From positions 1,483,813 through 1,547,812 of the forward strand of contig CM030940.1 in the NCBI GenBank assembly GCA_018136815.1: a stretch of 64,000 nucleotides of DNA, given 5' to 3'. Under the pieces are notes generated by a model that was not told where the DNA came from, did not search any database, and worked only from the letters and a program-made list of their open reading frames with translations. Positions 1-8,029 of this stretch are shown in pieces (position 1 is the stretch's first letter; every line of letters begins with the position of its first letter). Origin of the DNA: Isochrysis galbana (Eukaryota; Haptophyta; Isochrysidales; Isochrysidaceae). The position numbers were made by a program, and so were the translations under genes.

Positions 1-599
1 TGTTGGCCGCTGGCGGGACAGGTGCGCTGCCGATCGCGCCCGCTCTGGCGCAGGTCGACCAGGCCCGTACCTACAATGCCTTTGCCGCCCCAAACGTCAG
101 GTTCCCGACTCGTCTTTCGACGCTGACGCGCCGCAGGGACGACGAAGGCAGAGAGTGGAGAGAGGGAGAGGGGGGGTTTTGCACCCCCCCCCGATGGAAT
201 GCAGTGAGAAATGGGCCCCGTTTGCGTTAGCAAACGGGTGAGGGGCGGCTGGCGACAAGAGGGAGAAGAGAAGGGAGTGGCTCAATGGCGAGGAGAGAGG
301 AGAGTATCCCAAGTGGCGCAGGCTACTCGAGTCGCAGTCATTTATTTCTCGAGGACCGCTCACGGCGCGAGCTGGTAAGGGCCGTTCTTCTTGGATTAGA
401 GAGTTCCTCCCCCCCCCCCCCCCGGTGCTTTCCCCCGGATAGTCGCCCGACGTAGGTCGGTCTGCCTCGATAGGTTTTCCCTCATTTTAACCTGTGGGGG
501 GTTAGAATGGGAGCCGGGGGCCTGCGAGGGGGGCGATGTGGAGGGGTGCATAGGTGTATGTATCTGTGACAGCAACATGCGTCGAGGCGTACGGGCAGG
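1..599. other. left edge, no gene recognised
   Basis: I see no convincing gene here. An open frame runs from base 3 to 230 on the + strand but has no recognisable motif and dissolves into a purine-rich tract (about 148-180). A C homopolymer lies at about 408-423. The start of the window could cut a gene, but nothing supports one. Confidence 0.4.
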
Positions 600-659
600 T
601 GCGCTAAGGGTTGTCGTGTTAGTACCAGGGCTAGTGAGAGTAGTGGTACTAATGCTCAG

Positions 660-827
660 TTATATTATTATCATCAGGTGCTCTTCTAGGGGTAAAGTTG
701 CTTGGTAGGTGCTCCTCGATGTTGCTCAATGTTGCCTGTGGCCCCTGGAGTTGCTCGTGAGTTGCTCGCACGCTCAAACACCCCGAAAGTTGCTCGGAAA
801 GTTGCCGACAACTCTTGGCAGGCCCTA
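660..827 (-). repeat. terminal fragment of a hAT-like element with GTTGCTCG repeats
   Basis: The segment holds several copies of the octamer GTTGCTCG and near variants, and ends at 827. Read on the minus strand, its end begins TAGGGCCTGCCAAGAGTTG. The same end, TAGGGCCTGACAAGAGTTG followed by GTTGCTCG repeats, occurs at 51675 next to a decayed hAT transposase. Clustered short subterminal repeats inside a TAGGG terminus are typical of hAT transposase-binding regions. No partner terminus or target duplication was found, so this is a solo end. Confidence 0.55.
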
Positions 828-1866
828 GTCCCCCCTCCAGTGCACGCACCGACCCTGCGTGCACCCTAGCGCGTCCTCTCGTGCCCTCTCCTCGAGTCCG
901 CGCTGGGGGGAAAGGGGAAACCCCTTTCATGTAAAACAACGTAGGGGCGCGCTTTTAAGAGAATCATGGGTGTTGTCTACGATAGTGTTCTGGCAGAGCC
1001 GGAACTCTTTTACACCAAGATGGGCGATCGGCTCCGCGCTCCGCAGGAGAGCGCGATCAGCGATCAGAGATCGATGTAGCCCCGGCGGGCACCGACGAGG
1101 CGGTTGATGGCTGGCGTACCCCCCTTTGTTGCCACTGTGGTTGTTAGACATCCAACAAACAATCATTGAGCTGATTGGGCCTAAAGGGTAAAGGGAGGGT
1201 GGGGTAGGGGTAGAAGATGGGGTTGACCTGCTGCTGCGGCTGGGTTAGAAGTTATACACAGAGGTTCGGCCTCTGCTGATTTTGTATTTTGTGGATAGCA
1301 TTCTGCCAAGGCCTAACTAAGACTACACACTCACTTGGCCTTCTTATTGCCGTAACAATATGCGGCACAGAAAACGCTGCAGGGCTTGGGGCTCAATCGA
1401 AAGTGTACACATTTTCATACGCTAAATGACTAGAGATGAGGGTGGTCAGCGAGATTACACGATGTTTGTTAACCCAAGCAGCGTGAGTGATGCACTTTGA
1501 TCAATTGCTGCGCCGCTCACGGATTGCAGCCAATGTGCCGATGAACCACCAGAGAGAAAGCAGCAGCTCTTGGCGTTCAGCTTCCGATTGTGCGGTCTTG
1601 AAGGGAATGGCGGACGGCGAAGAGACCGGGTCGCCCTCGTTAGCAGCGCGATTTTTGGACGCTCATGGGCGGCAGATGCAGAGAACTCAAAGAAAACAAA
1701 AACGAGAGCGACGATGGAACTAGGTTAGGACCGCACACAGTCGCTGCTGAGTGGTGGATGGCACCGAAGGAGCCATGGGCAAGAGGTAGTTCGACTGCTT
1801 ATTGGGAACAAGGCAGGTCTATGCCAATATAATTGATTGTACTACTTCTTCTGAGGTCGTCGATTC

Positions 1867-2485
1867 TTAGTCAAGGGAGAGGGCACAGCCGATGTCGCTA
1901 ATGTGCCGGAGCATGAGATCAAAAGAAGGCCCACGGCTGGTAAAACTTGTCCATACTTTCCACTTCGGTATCGAGTATGGCAATCCACTCTTGCAGGCAG
2001 GCGCGGTTGAGGCCCGATAATACAAAGGAACGAAATCTGATGTTCGGGCTTTCGTGGTCGGCCTCACTGTCGATGGCCATCAGCTCGGCAATTGCATCCA
2101 TCAACGTTTGCTCAGCGGCCGAGTGACCAGGACCACCTGCAATATCCGACCGTGGGCAGCCGCAGAAATGCTCCACACAGCCCAAAATGTGGCGGCGCCC
2201 TGTTGTATGGATGCTGATTAAGCCATGAGCCAACACACGCGAGAGAGCAGTGCGAAGCTGCCAGCGCATGAGGATCGCAATCTCGTCATTCTCTCGATCA
2301 CTGCCCAGAACGCTGATGCTCTCCACATCGGCGGCTGGAGCCAACTCCTGCGCAAAGTGCTTGCAGATGGTATCGGGTGCAGACCGCAGCTGGTCCCATG
2401 CAGCGTGCCACACATCGTGCGATGGCGGCGACCGATAGGAGTGTAGCAACGCGGGCTCTATGTTGATGTGGGAGGCGTAGCGCAT
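1867..2485 (-). pseudogene. RUN domain, frameshifted; C-terminal part of a coiled-coil/RUN gene
   Basis: The frame 2485-1919 encodes a RUN-type domain that aligns along its length with the RUN tail of the myosin at 61.6-62.1 kb. Shared blocks include LRTALSRVLAHG against LCTALSRVLLHG, SAAEQTLMDA against SAAERTMTDA, and NIRFRSFVLSGLN against NIKFRSFVCSGLN. After FYQPWAF this frame stops; the next matching residues (LMLRHISDIGCALSLD against DAIRPLADYKYTLSLD) continue in another frame to a stop at 1867, with about ten residues missing. The frame also differs from the coiled-coil ORF just upstream. Two disruptions suggest a decaying copy. An unrecognised intron or sequence error could explain one of them. 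RUN domains usually act as effectors of small GTPases in membrane traffic. Confidence 0.6.
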
Positions 2486-3975
2486 GATGCACGGAGCGTG
2501 GTCGCCACCGCCGCCACCCGCACGGCTTCTGCTGCCCTCAGGGCCGCTTCCAACTGCGTCTGAGGCACTGCCTCACCGTTCAGAGACGCACGCTGGCCTC
2601 GAGCTAGTGAGGCGATCTCCTTCTCCACTTGTACAATCTCGGATACGATCTCTCTTGGACTTGTCACGGCTGTGGTGATGAGGGCTATCGACGGCGCTGC
2701 CGGACCTTCCTTCGTGCCCTGCTCGTCATCAGAGCTCAGCGCCTCGGCTGCCGCACGCCCCTCAGCCTCCCGGAGGCGGTGTCTCAGGCGCTCTCTCCGA
2801 ATGTGCTCTTGAACGGCTGCTCGCTCAGCTGCAGCCATCGCGGCCTTTTGCCGCTCTAGCGCTGCAGCTTCCCTCTCAGCATTGACAGCTTGCTGGCCCG
2901 CTTTGAGGGCGACTGCCCGCGCAGACTCGACTGCCACCTGCAGCTCCCGGCCAGCCGTGTCTCTCGCCGTCGCCAAGGCTGACGTGACAGCAAGTGTACG
3001 CAGTATGCTCTCTTCCCGTCGAGCCTCCGCGATAACTGCCTCGCACTTCTCTCGGGCCTCGTTCTTGGTCTTGGCGATGGCCTCCGCCACGGCTGAGTCG
3101 CGCTCCTTCAGTGCAGAGCGGTTCGCATTGGCGAGCGCCATCATCACAGCTCGCTTCCGTTCCGTGATCGCCTCAATGTTGGCCTCTGAGAGAGCCTTGG
3201 CCACGGCTGCATCGCGCTCCTTCGCCGCTTCCCTCTTGGCGTGCGCTACGGCGGCAGAGATGGCCGCCCGACGCTCCCTGGCAGCCACCTCCCGCGCTTC
3301 GGCGAGCGCCGCCGCAACCGCCTCATCGCGCTCGTTTGCTGCTGCATCTCTGGCGGCTGAGAGCGCTGCTGTCACGGCCATCTCTTGCGCCTCGCTTGCC
3401 GCCTTCCTCTCACGGACAACCGCCGCTTGCACTGCCTCCTGCCTTTCCTTGGCGCCCACCTCCTTCGCCGCCGCGACGGCCACCTTGACCTTGAACTGGA
3501 CTTCTCGCGCGGCGCGCTGCTGCACGATCTCAATGGTGTCACGGATGGCGTCCTCGATGGCTCCGCTCGGCCTGGTGGTCGTGTCCGCCGTGGCATCCGT
3601 AGCCTGATCACACGTGTTAGCCTCCTCAGCGCCATCCGAGCTCCGCGGCTCAAGAGCGGCTCGCAGCAGGTGTACGACGTGGTGCTCGAGTGCCTTCCTC
3701 GTCTCTAGCACTGCCGACTCCCGCGCCGCGGCGGCCGCCTTGAGCAGTGCGGCTAGAGTGGCCTTCTCTGCGTTGGCCTTGGCGTGGGCGGCAGCGCGGG
3801 CGAGCTCTGGCTCCATCTGCCTGCGGGAGTCCTCAGCGGCCTCCTCCCTCGCGAGAGAGACGGCAGTAGAGACGGCCGAGTCGAGCTGCGCTGCTGTGAA
3901 GAGAGGAGGGAGCGGTGGACGCTCTGGGCGCCAGGAGGAGAGCAGGCGGCAGAGGTTGGCGCCCGCAGGCTCCAT
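2458..3975 (-). CDS. Ala/Glu/Arg-rich coiled-coil protein (N-terminal part of RUN gene)
   Basis: This 505-residue open frame is almost entirely alanine-, glutamate- and arginine-rich helix with diverged repeats of roughly 25-30 residues (patterns such as ERDAAVAKALSEA and ERDSAVAEAIAKT), expected to form a long coiled coil or single alpha helix. It starts at MEPAGANL and ends 28 bases inside the RUN frame, offset by one frame. The likely original product was one protein, coiled coil followed by RUN, resembling the tail of the myosin at 57.6-62.2 kb but without a motor. Its helix repeats also resemble those of the 8.0-12.1 kb gene, so the two may be related. Function is not recognised beyond a probable dimeric trafficking adaptor, which is inference. 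Whether it is still expressed is unclear given the frame break. Confidence 0.6.
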   Translation of the reverse strand: MEPAGANLCRLLSSWRPERPPLPPLFTAAQLDSAVSTAVSLAREEAAEDSRRQMEPELARAAAHAKANAEKATLAALLKAAAAARESAVLETRKALEHHVVHLLRAALEPRSSDGAEEANTCDQATDATADTTTRPSGAIEDAIRDTIEIVQQRAAREVQFKVKVAVAAAKEVGAKERQEAVQAAVVRERKAASEAQEMAVTAALSAARDAAANERDEAVAAALAEAREVAARERRAAISAAVAHAKREAAKERDAAVAKALSEANIEAITERKRAVMMALANANRSALKERDSAVAEAIAKTKNEAREKCEAVIAEARREESILRTLAVTSALATARDTAGRELQVAVESARAVALKAGQQAVNAEREAAALERQKAAMAAAERAAVQEHIRRERLRHRLREAEGRAAAEALSSDDEQGTKEGPAAPSIALITTAVTSPREIVSEIVQVEKEIASLARGQRASLNGEAVPQTQLEAALRAAEAVRVAAVATTLRASCATPPTST

Positions 3976-4034
3976 TGTTCTTCTCTCTTCGATTTCTCTC
4001 TCCCGCTACACACCCCTTCCACTCTCCCCTGGTC

Positions 4035-4300
4035 TTTCTCTCTTCTCTCACTGCTTTTTCTCCTCTCCCTCTCTCTCTCTCCCTCTCTCATTCTCTCTCT
4101 CTCTCTCCCTCTCTCCCTCCCTCTCTCTCCCTCTCTCTCCCTCTCTCTCCCTCTCTCTCTCTCTCTCTCCCTCTCTCTCCCTCTCTCTTTATCTCTCTCT
4201 CTCTCCCTCTCTCTCTCCCTCTCTCTCTGTCTCCCTCTCCCTCCCTCCCTCTGCCTCCCTCTCTCTCTCTTCCCTCGCCCTCTCCGCCCCCCCCCCCCCC
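4035..4300. repeat. CT-rich microsatellite tract
   Basis: An almost uninterrupted run of CTCTCT and CCCTCT units lies directly upstream of the coiled-coil gene on the minus strand, where it reads as GA. The open frames crossing it, rich in Ser-Leu-Pro, are artefacts of the repeat. Similar tracts lie near 19.2-19.55 and 54.97-55.04 kb. Confidence 0.9.
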
Positions 4301-5200
4301 CCTCTCTTGCCCCAATACCCCTCTCTCCGGCTCTCTCCTCTTCCTCCCTGCCGCTCCCCTCTCCCTCTCTTCTCTCTTGAAGGACGGACCCTCTATTCTC
4401 TCATCTCTCTCCTTTCCGACCCCTCGCTTCTCTCCCCTTCCCTCCTCCCCTCCCCTCCCTCTTTCAATCTATCTCCTCGTTTATTCGCGATACTTCGCCC
4501 CCCTTCGCTGGGCCAGACGGCCCCTTCGGCCCTCACTCGTCGCACCCCTCGCCGTCGGGAGAAGCGCAATACCGCGGGGGGGGGGGAGGGCGGCCGGGGC
4601 CGAAACGAACGAGAAACCGTCCGCGCGGGGGGAGCGGAATAGGACGCCTGCACCTTCTAACTTCTAATCTAACAATCCAACAGGTGGCGGCCTCTGAAGG
4701 GCTGAAGGGGGAGGGGGGGGGGGGGGGCACACGACCCCTGAGAGCAGGCCATGGCGCGCGCGCAGGCGGCACGCGCCACAGGTGAGAGCGGAGGCGGAGC
4801 GAAGAGAGGGCCTCTCTTTGCACCTGTCAATTTCACGTGATGTACCCAGCGAGCCGGCGAGGAGGAGGAAGGATACCATCGCCATCGCACAGGTCGCGTG
4901 TCGCGTGTCGCGTTCCGTCGAATCTGGGACAAACTCAATTTGAGCCATCAAATGTCCATAGGTCCGTTTACAATAACAATCACACGAAAACACTAATCGG
5001 ATTCTGCTTAAATTCGTAACCGACGTAACCGACGGCTAGTCAGCGCCGCGCGTGATATATGTTTCCCCGGCGACCGCTAAACGCCCAGCCAGTTGTCGGC
5101 ACAAGTTCGTGATGCTCTCCAGTTCTGGGTGGTTTCATGCCGCGGTATCTGTGTAAGATTCTAACCTTCAACCGTCATGTCATTCAGTATGTCTATATAA
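4301..5200. other. intergenic, no gene recognised
   Basis: CT-rich sequence grades into G homopolymers at about 4575-4586 and 4714-4727. No open frame with protein-like composition is visible on either strand. Confidence 0.5.
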
Positions 5201-5204
5201 TGTC

Positions 5205-5355
5205 AACCTACTTTTATAAGTGGGGGTCAATGGGGGCCTCGCGCCCCCCTCTCTCCATCGCGGACACCCCCCGGGGTGGGCCCGTACAATCAACCCCAGC
5301 CCCTGCCCTATCAACACTCTGGCCCAGACCCCTAGTGGGCGCGGGCCGAGACTCG
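5205..5355 (+). repeat. retroelement 5' module, hairpin plus ATGG (copy 1)
   Basis: The copy begins with the hairpin CCTACTT-TTAT-AAGTGGG and reads into ATGGGGG at 5230, followed by a second G/C hairpin (GGGGG, a CTCGCG loop, CCCCC). The segment to about 5355 matches 46500-46714 on the opposite strand and, in its first 90 bases, two tandem copies at 51436-51597. The hairpin corresponds in position and shape to the one at the 5' end of the LINE at 42240. It is therefore read as the truncated 5' end of a retroelement of that group. Confidence 0.6.
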
Positions 5356-5461
5356 CAAGGTCGTTTGCCTTGATTTGGTACCCCTCGTTTCCAAATACGC
5401 GAAAAACAAAAGGCCGCTTATCGGTTCGGGTTCAGCTCCCGTAAAGATTGAACCCACAAGG

Positions 5462-5851
5462 CCCAGCAACATCAAATACAAAAAAGCTCGGTCCTAGGAC
5501 ACCGGGCCGAGCTCACCATGAGGGCGCTCTTGCGAGCAAGGGGATGCATGGTTACTAGTGCGTGCCCCCCCTCGATGAAAATTCCAGCGGCCTCCTCGTC
5601 ACGCATGACGTGGCCGCCGCGCAGCCGCATGCAGGACCTCTCCTCACACTTGTCTTGAAAGGATCGTCTTCAATGAGTGCATCGGATGTATACCGCACTC
5701 CCCTTCGCCAGTGCTCTTCGAACTCGTGTATACCTGGGTCTCCCGTCTCAGGTGTGGGAGAGCCATGGTAAAGGAGCGACAAGGCAAGGTCTCTATGTGT
5801 CATTATGAGCACGAAACGAAAACGCCTTTCACTTTGTTCCGTGCTAGCCAA
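5462..5851 (-). pseudogene. internally deleted copy of the virus-like gene at 29.4-30.0 kb
   Basis: Read on the minus strand this segment matches the first ~34 codons of the 211-residue gene at 29407 (MTHRDLALSLLYHGSPTPE and on to EEHWRR). It then jumps to the last ~60 bases of that gene, deleting about 500 bp at a short AGG/GG microhomology. The shared sequence continues through the 3' flank: a hairpin with GCTCGG/CCGAGC arms followed on the minus strand by a run of six T. The homology ends near GGCC-AGCAACATC. The deletion changes the reading frame, so the product, if any, would be a chimera of about 98 residues. Confidence 0.65.
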
Positions 5852-5994
5852 TCAGTCATCAGATCTGCAGGTACCACTACGACACGTGTATTCACCACAG
5901 CACTCCGAGTTACTTTGGCACACCGACCCTGCGCCGCAGGGAAGAGAGGAGGAAGAGGGAAGAGAGAGAGAGAGAGAGAAGAGAGAGGGGAGGG

Positions 5995-6385
5995 AGGAAC
6001 GTGACGGATCGAGCATGAACATGGGCTCGATATGCGACGATACGGAAGGGAAACGATCGGCGGGAGGCGCGGCTGAGATGGCCGGGAGTGATGGAATGTG
6101 TCGCGTCGAGCGGAGCCGCGACGGCCGGAGCGTGTCTCCGTTGTAACTTCCCACGTAGCGGAGAGGCCGCAGCTTGGATTGTAACGAGATGAACGAGATG
6201 TAACGAGATGGCCTGATGGCCCGACGACGAGATGAACGAGATGGCCGACGGAGCAACTCGGAACGAGGCACCCAGGTGGCTTCTCGAATAGAATAGCCAC
6301 GCCACTTCACGAGGTACTCAATAGAATCGCCATGGCTACGACGATCGAGCAACTTCTCAACGATGTACTCGTCGTCAGCCAGCGG
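5995..6385 (-). pseudogene. Ty3/gypsy (chromovirus) integrase C-terminal chromodomain relic
   Basis: From 6385 to about 6246 the minus strand encodes a clear chromodomain: DDEYIVEKLLDRR, then EYLVKWRGYS, then EATWVPRSELL. This is the aromatic-cage fold found at the integrase C terminus of chromoviruses and in chromatin readers. A stop codon lies three codons before it and no integrase, RT or RNase H is present, so it is a fragment. The region downstream (6065-5995) matches 38215-38140, where the chromodomain itself is absent. Together with the leader at 6.4-6.9 kb this looks like a 5'-end-to-3'-end fusion left by internal deletion of one retroelement. Confidence 0.75.
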
Positions 6386-6439
6386 CTCACCCTACCAACC
6401 TAGAAGTACCTGAGCTTCACCGTGTGGCCGCAAGGCGAA

Positions 6440-6900
6440 GGACCTGAAGACAAGAGCCTGGAAATCGCATCATCTAGGATGAATACGACAGAATGGCGGG
6501 CTGGACCACCTCCTCAGCAAAGGAAGGCGGGAGGACGGGCTTGGGCGAGGGCGAGCGCGACGACGGAGCGGACATGGCTGGGCGGATCGGGACGGATAGG
6601 CTGAGACTGAGAGGGTGGAGAGGTTTGGTATTGAGGTAGTGTTGAGAACGAGGGACGAGAACGGGAACGAGAACGAGAACAAGAGCGACGAACGAACGAA
6701 GAACGACAGACGACAGACGGCTAGGGTCCGATGGACCGACGAGATGACACTACACTCACGTCAACACTCTCCACACTAACGTATCCTTATCACGGAACGC
6801 ACAGGAGCCTGCTGACAGACCGAACAATGAAGAGAATGCCGACAAGAGAGCGACGAGGCGACGGACGATCCGACGGGGGCGACAGACAGTTACGCACAGG
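6440..6900 (-). mobile_element. chromovirus leader and gag start (copy 1)
   Basis: On the minus strand a CT-rich leader ends in an ATG at 6575 that opens MSAPSSRSPSPKPVLPPS. The same start follows the same leader at 38321 (minus; MFAPSSRSPSPKPVLPPS) and a related one at 31631/31640 (plus; MSAPSSRSPSPLPAIHLPT). The leader blocks at 6725-6880 match 42259-42430. These are the 5' ends of one retroelement family, presumably leading to gag, with the coding interior lost in this copy. Long terminal repeats could not be delimited by eye. Confidence 0.55.
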
Positions 6901-7224
6901 AATAAGGAGGGAATCTTTCGAAAACCCTTAAGTGAGTTGGAGTTGATGAAGACCGAAGTAAAATAGCGCCACGATATAATCCAACGGCCAACACCTGAGG
7001 GAGAATCAGGGTCACGCAAGGGGGCGGTTCCTTGCACCGGCGATACCTGAACGCGCGACTTAGCCTAAAAACGCGAGGAGCACGCAAGGAGGTAAGCCAG
7101 GTGAGGGGCAAGCAGGCGACAAGGGAGGCGACAAAGGAGGCGAGGGCAAAGAGGGCGAATGGGCGAATGTAGGACCCTGCGACGGTGACTAGTGGCTAGC
7201 CTGCAAGGAGGGAACATAGAAACG

Positions 7225-7318
7225 CAAACAATAACTTCTAATCTTCTAAAACAAAAAGGTCGATCGCGGATGCGACAGAACGGCAGCTCCCCCCTCCGGC
7301 GATAATGATTCTTCTGGC
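7225..7318 (-). repeat. short retroelement 3' tail
   Basis: On the minus strand it ends with ...TCGCATCCGCGATCGACC, then TTTTTGTTTTAGAAG and TTAT. A near-identical tail lies at 53668-53710, where it follows a 5' hairpin module after only about 30 bases. The tail abuts a hAT end at 7319. Confidence 0.45.
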
Positions 7319-7497
7319 TAGGCCGAGGTCAATCAATACTTCTAGCAAAAGTCGCCCAATTTTCTCGGCCAAACTTGCGGGAATCTTGTAGCGGACTACC
7401 CAAACTTCTCGTGAGCAACTTCTCACTTCTCACAATTTGCAATTTGTCGGCTCCCGAAAGCAGCCGCAAGTACATCCGCAACACGTTTCCCTTACTT
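7319..7497 (+). repeat. solo terminus related to the 24.0-27.4 kb hAT element
   Basis: It begins TAGGCCGAGGTCAATCAATA and continues with CTAGCAAAAGTCGCCCAA and AACTTGCGGGAATCTTG. Aligned to the right end of the intact hAT element read inward (TAGGCCCAGGTCAATCCTTT, TAGCAAAAGTCGCCCAAAC, AACTTGCGGGATTCTTG), the match is clear for about 150 bp with scattered changes, up to a shared CACGTTTCCCTTA. No transposase or opposite end is present, so it is a diverged solo end or half of a lost non-autonomous copy. Confidence 0.7.
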
Positions 7498-7499
7498 AG

Positions 7500-8029
7500 T
7501 GAGAGCAGCACCGCTAGGGACAGGAGCACCCCGCCCAGCCCGAGCACGCCCCACAACCCAGCCCCTAGGTTGTAGGTAGTGCACAAGGGGATGAGCCGCA
7601 AGGCAGGTTAGAGGGGGGAGGATTAGGGAGCGAATAGGCGTGGATACACGCTACACGGTGGAGATCCTAGGCCACGAGCGAGGCGAGGCGAGAATATTGA
7701 AACGTTTATTTATTTATTTATCCTTTATGTCTAGCTCTAGCATGCTGGCCGGTTTACATTAAATAACCCAAATTCGTGTATGTCATTGGTAAATAAACTA
7801 CAACATTTATGTAAAGAAAATAAAACTAAACTCGAGGGTCCACTTTCGACGGGACACGACCTCACGTGCCCCCCACGAGCACATTTACGCGCATGATATG
7901 CGCGCACACCGCACACAACACGCAGCGATCAAGAACACCGCCATTGGCAGCACAAGTATACGCGCCACGTTCATGTATTTGCACTCTTGGCGACTCACTT
8001 GTGACTCGTGATCTGGCTATGTCTACGGC
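7500..8029. other. intergenic, 3' flank of the repeat-protein gene
   Basis: No gene is seen. A relatively AT-rich patch (about 7690-7840, with repeated TTTA) lies downstream of the minus-strand gene that stops at 8030 and may hold its 3' end and polyadenylation region. Confidence 0.4.

Noticed and set aside
3614-4667. Long Ser/Leu/Pro-rich plus-strand frames across the CT tract
   Set aside because: They are open only because CTCTCC repeats lack stops; the minus strand carries the coiled-coil gene through the first part.
5400-5450. Possible tRNA-like box in GGTTCGGGTTC
   Set aside because: No acceptor or anticodon stems can be drawn around it.
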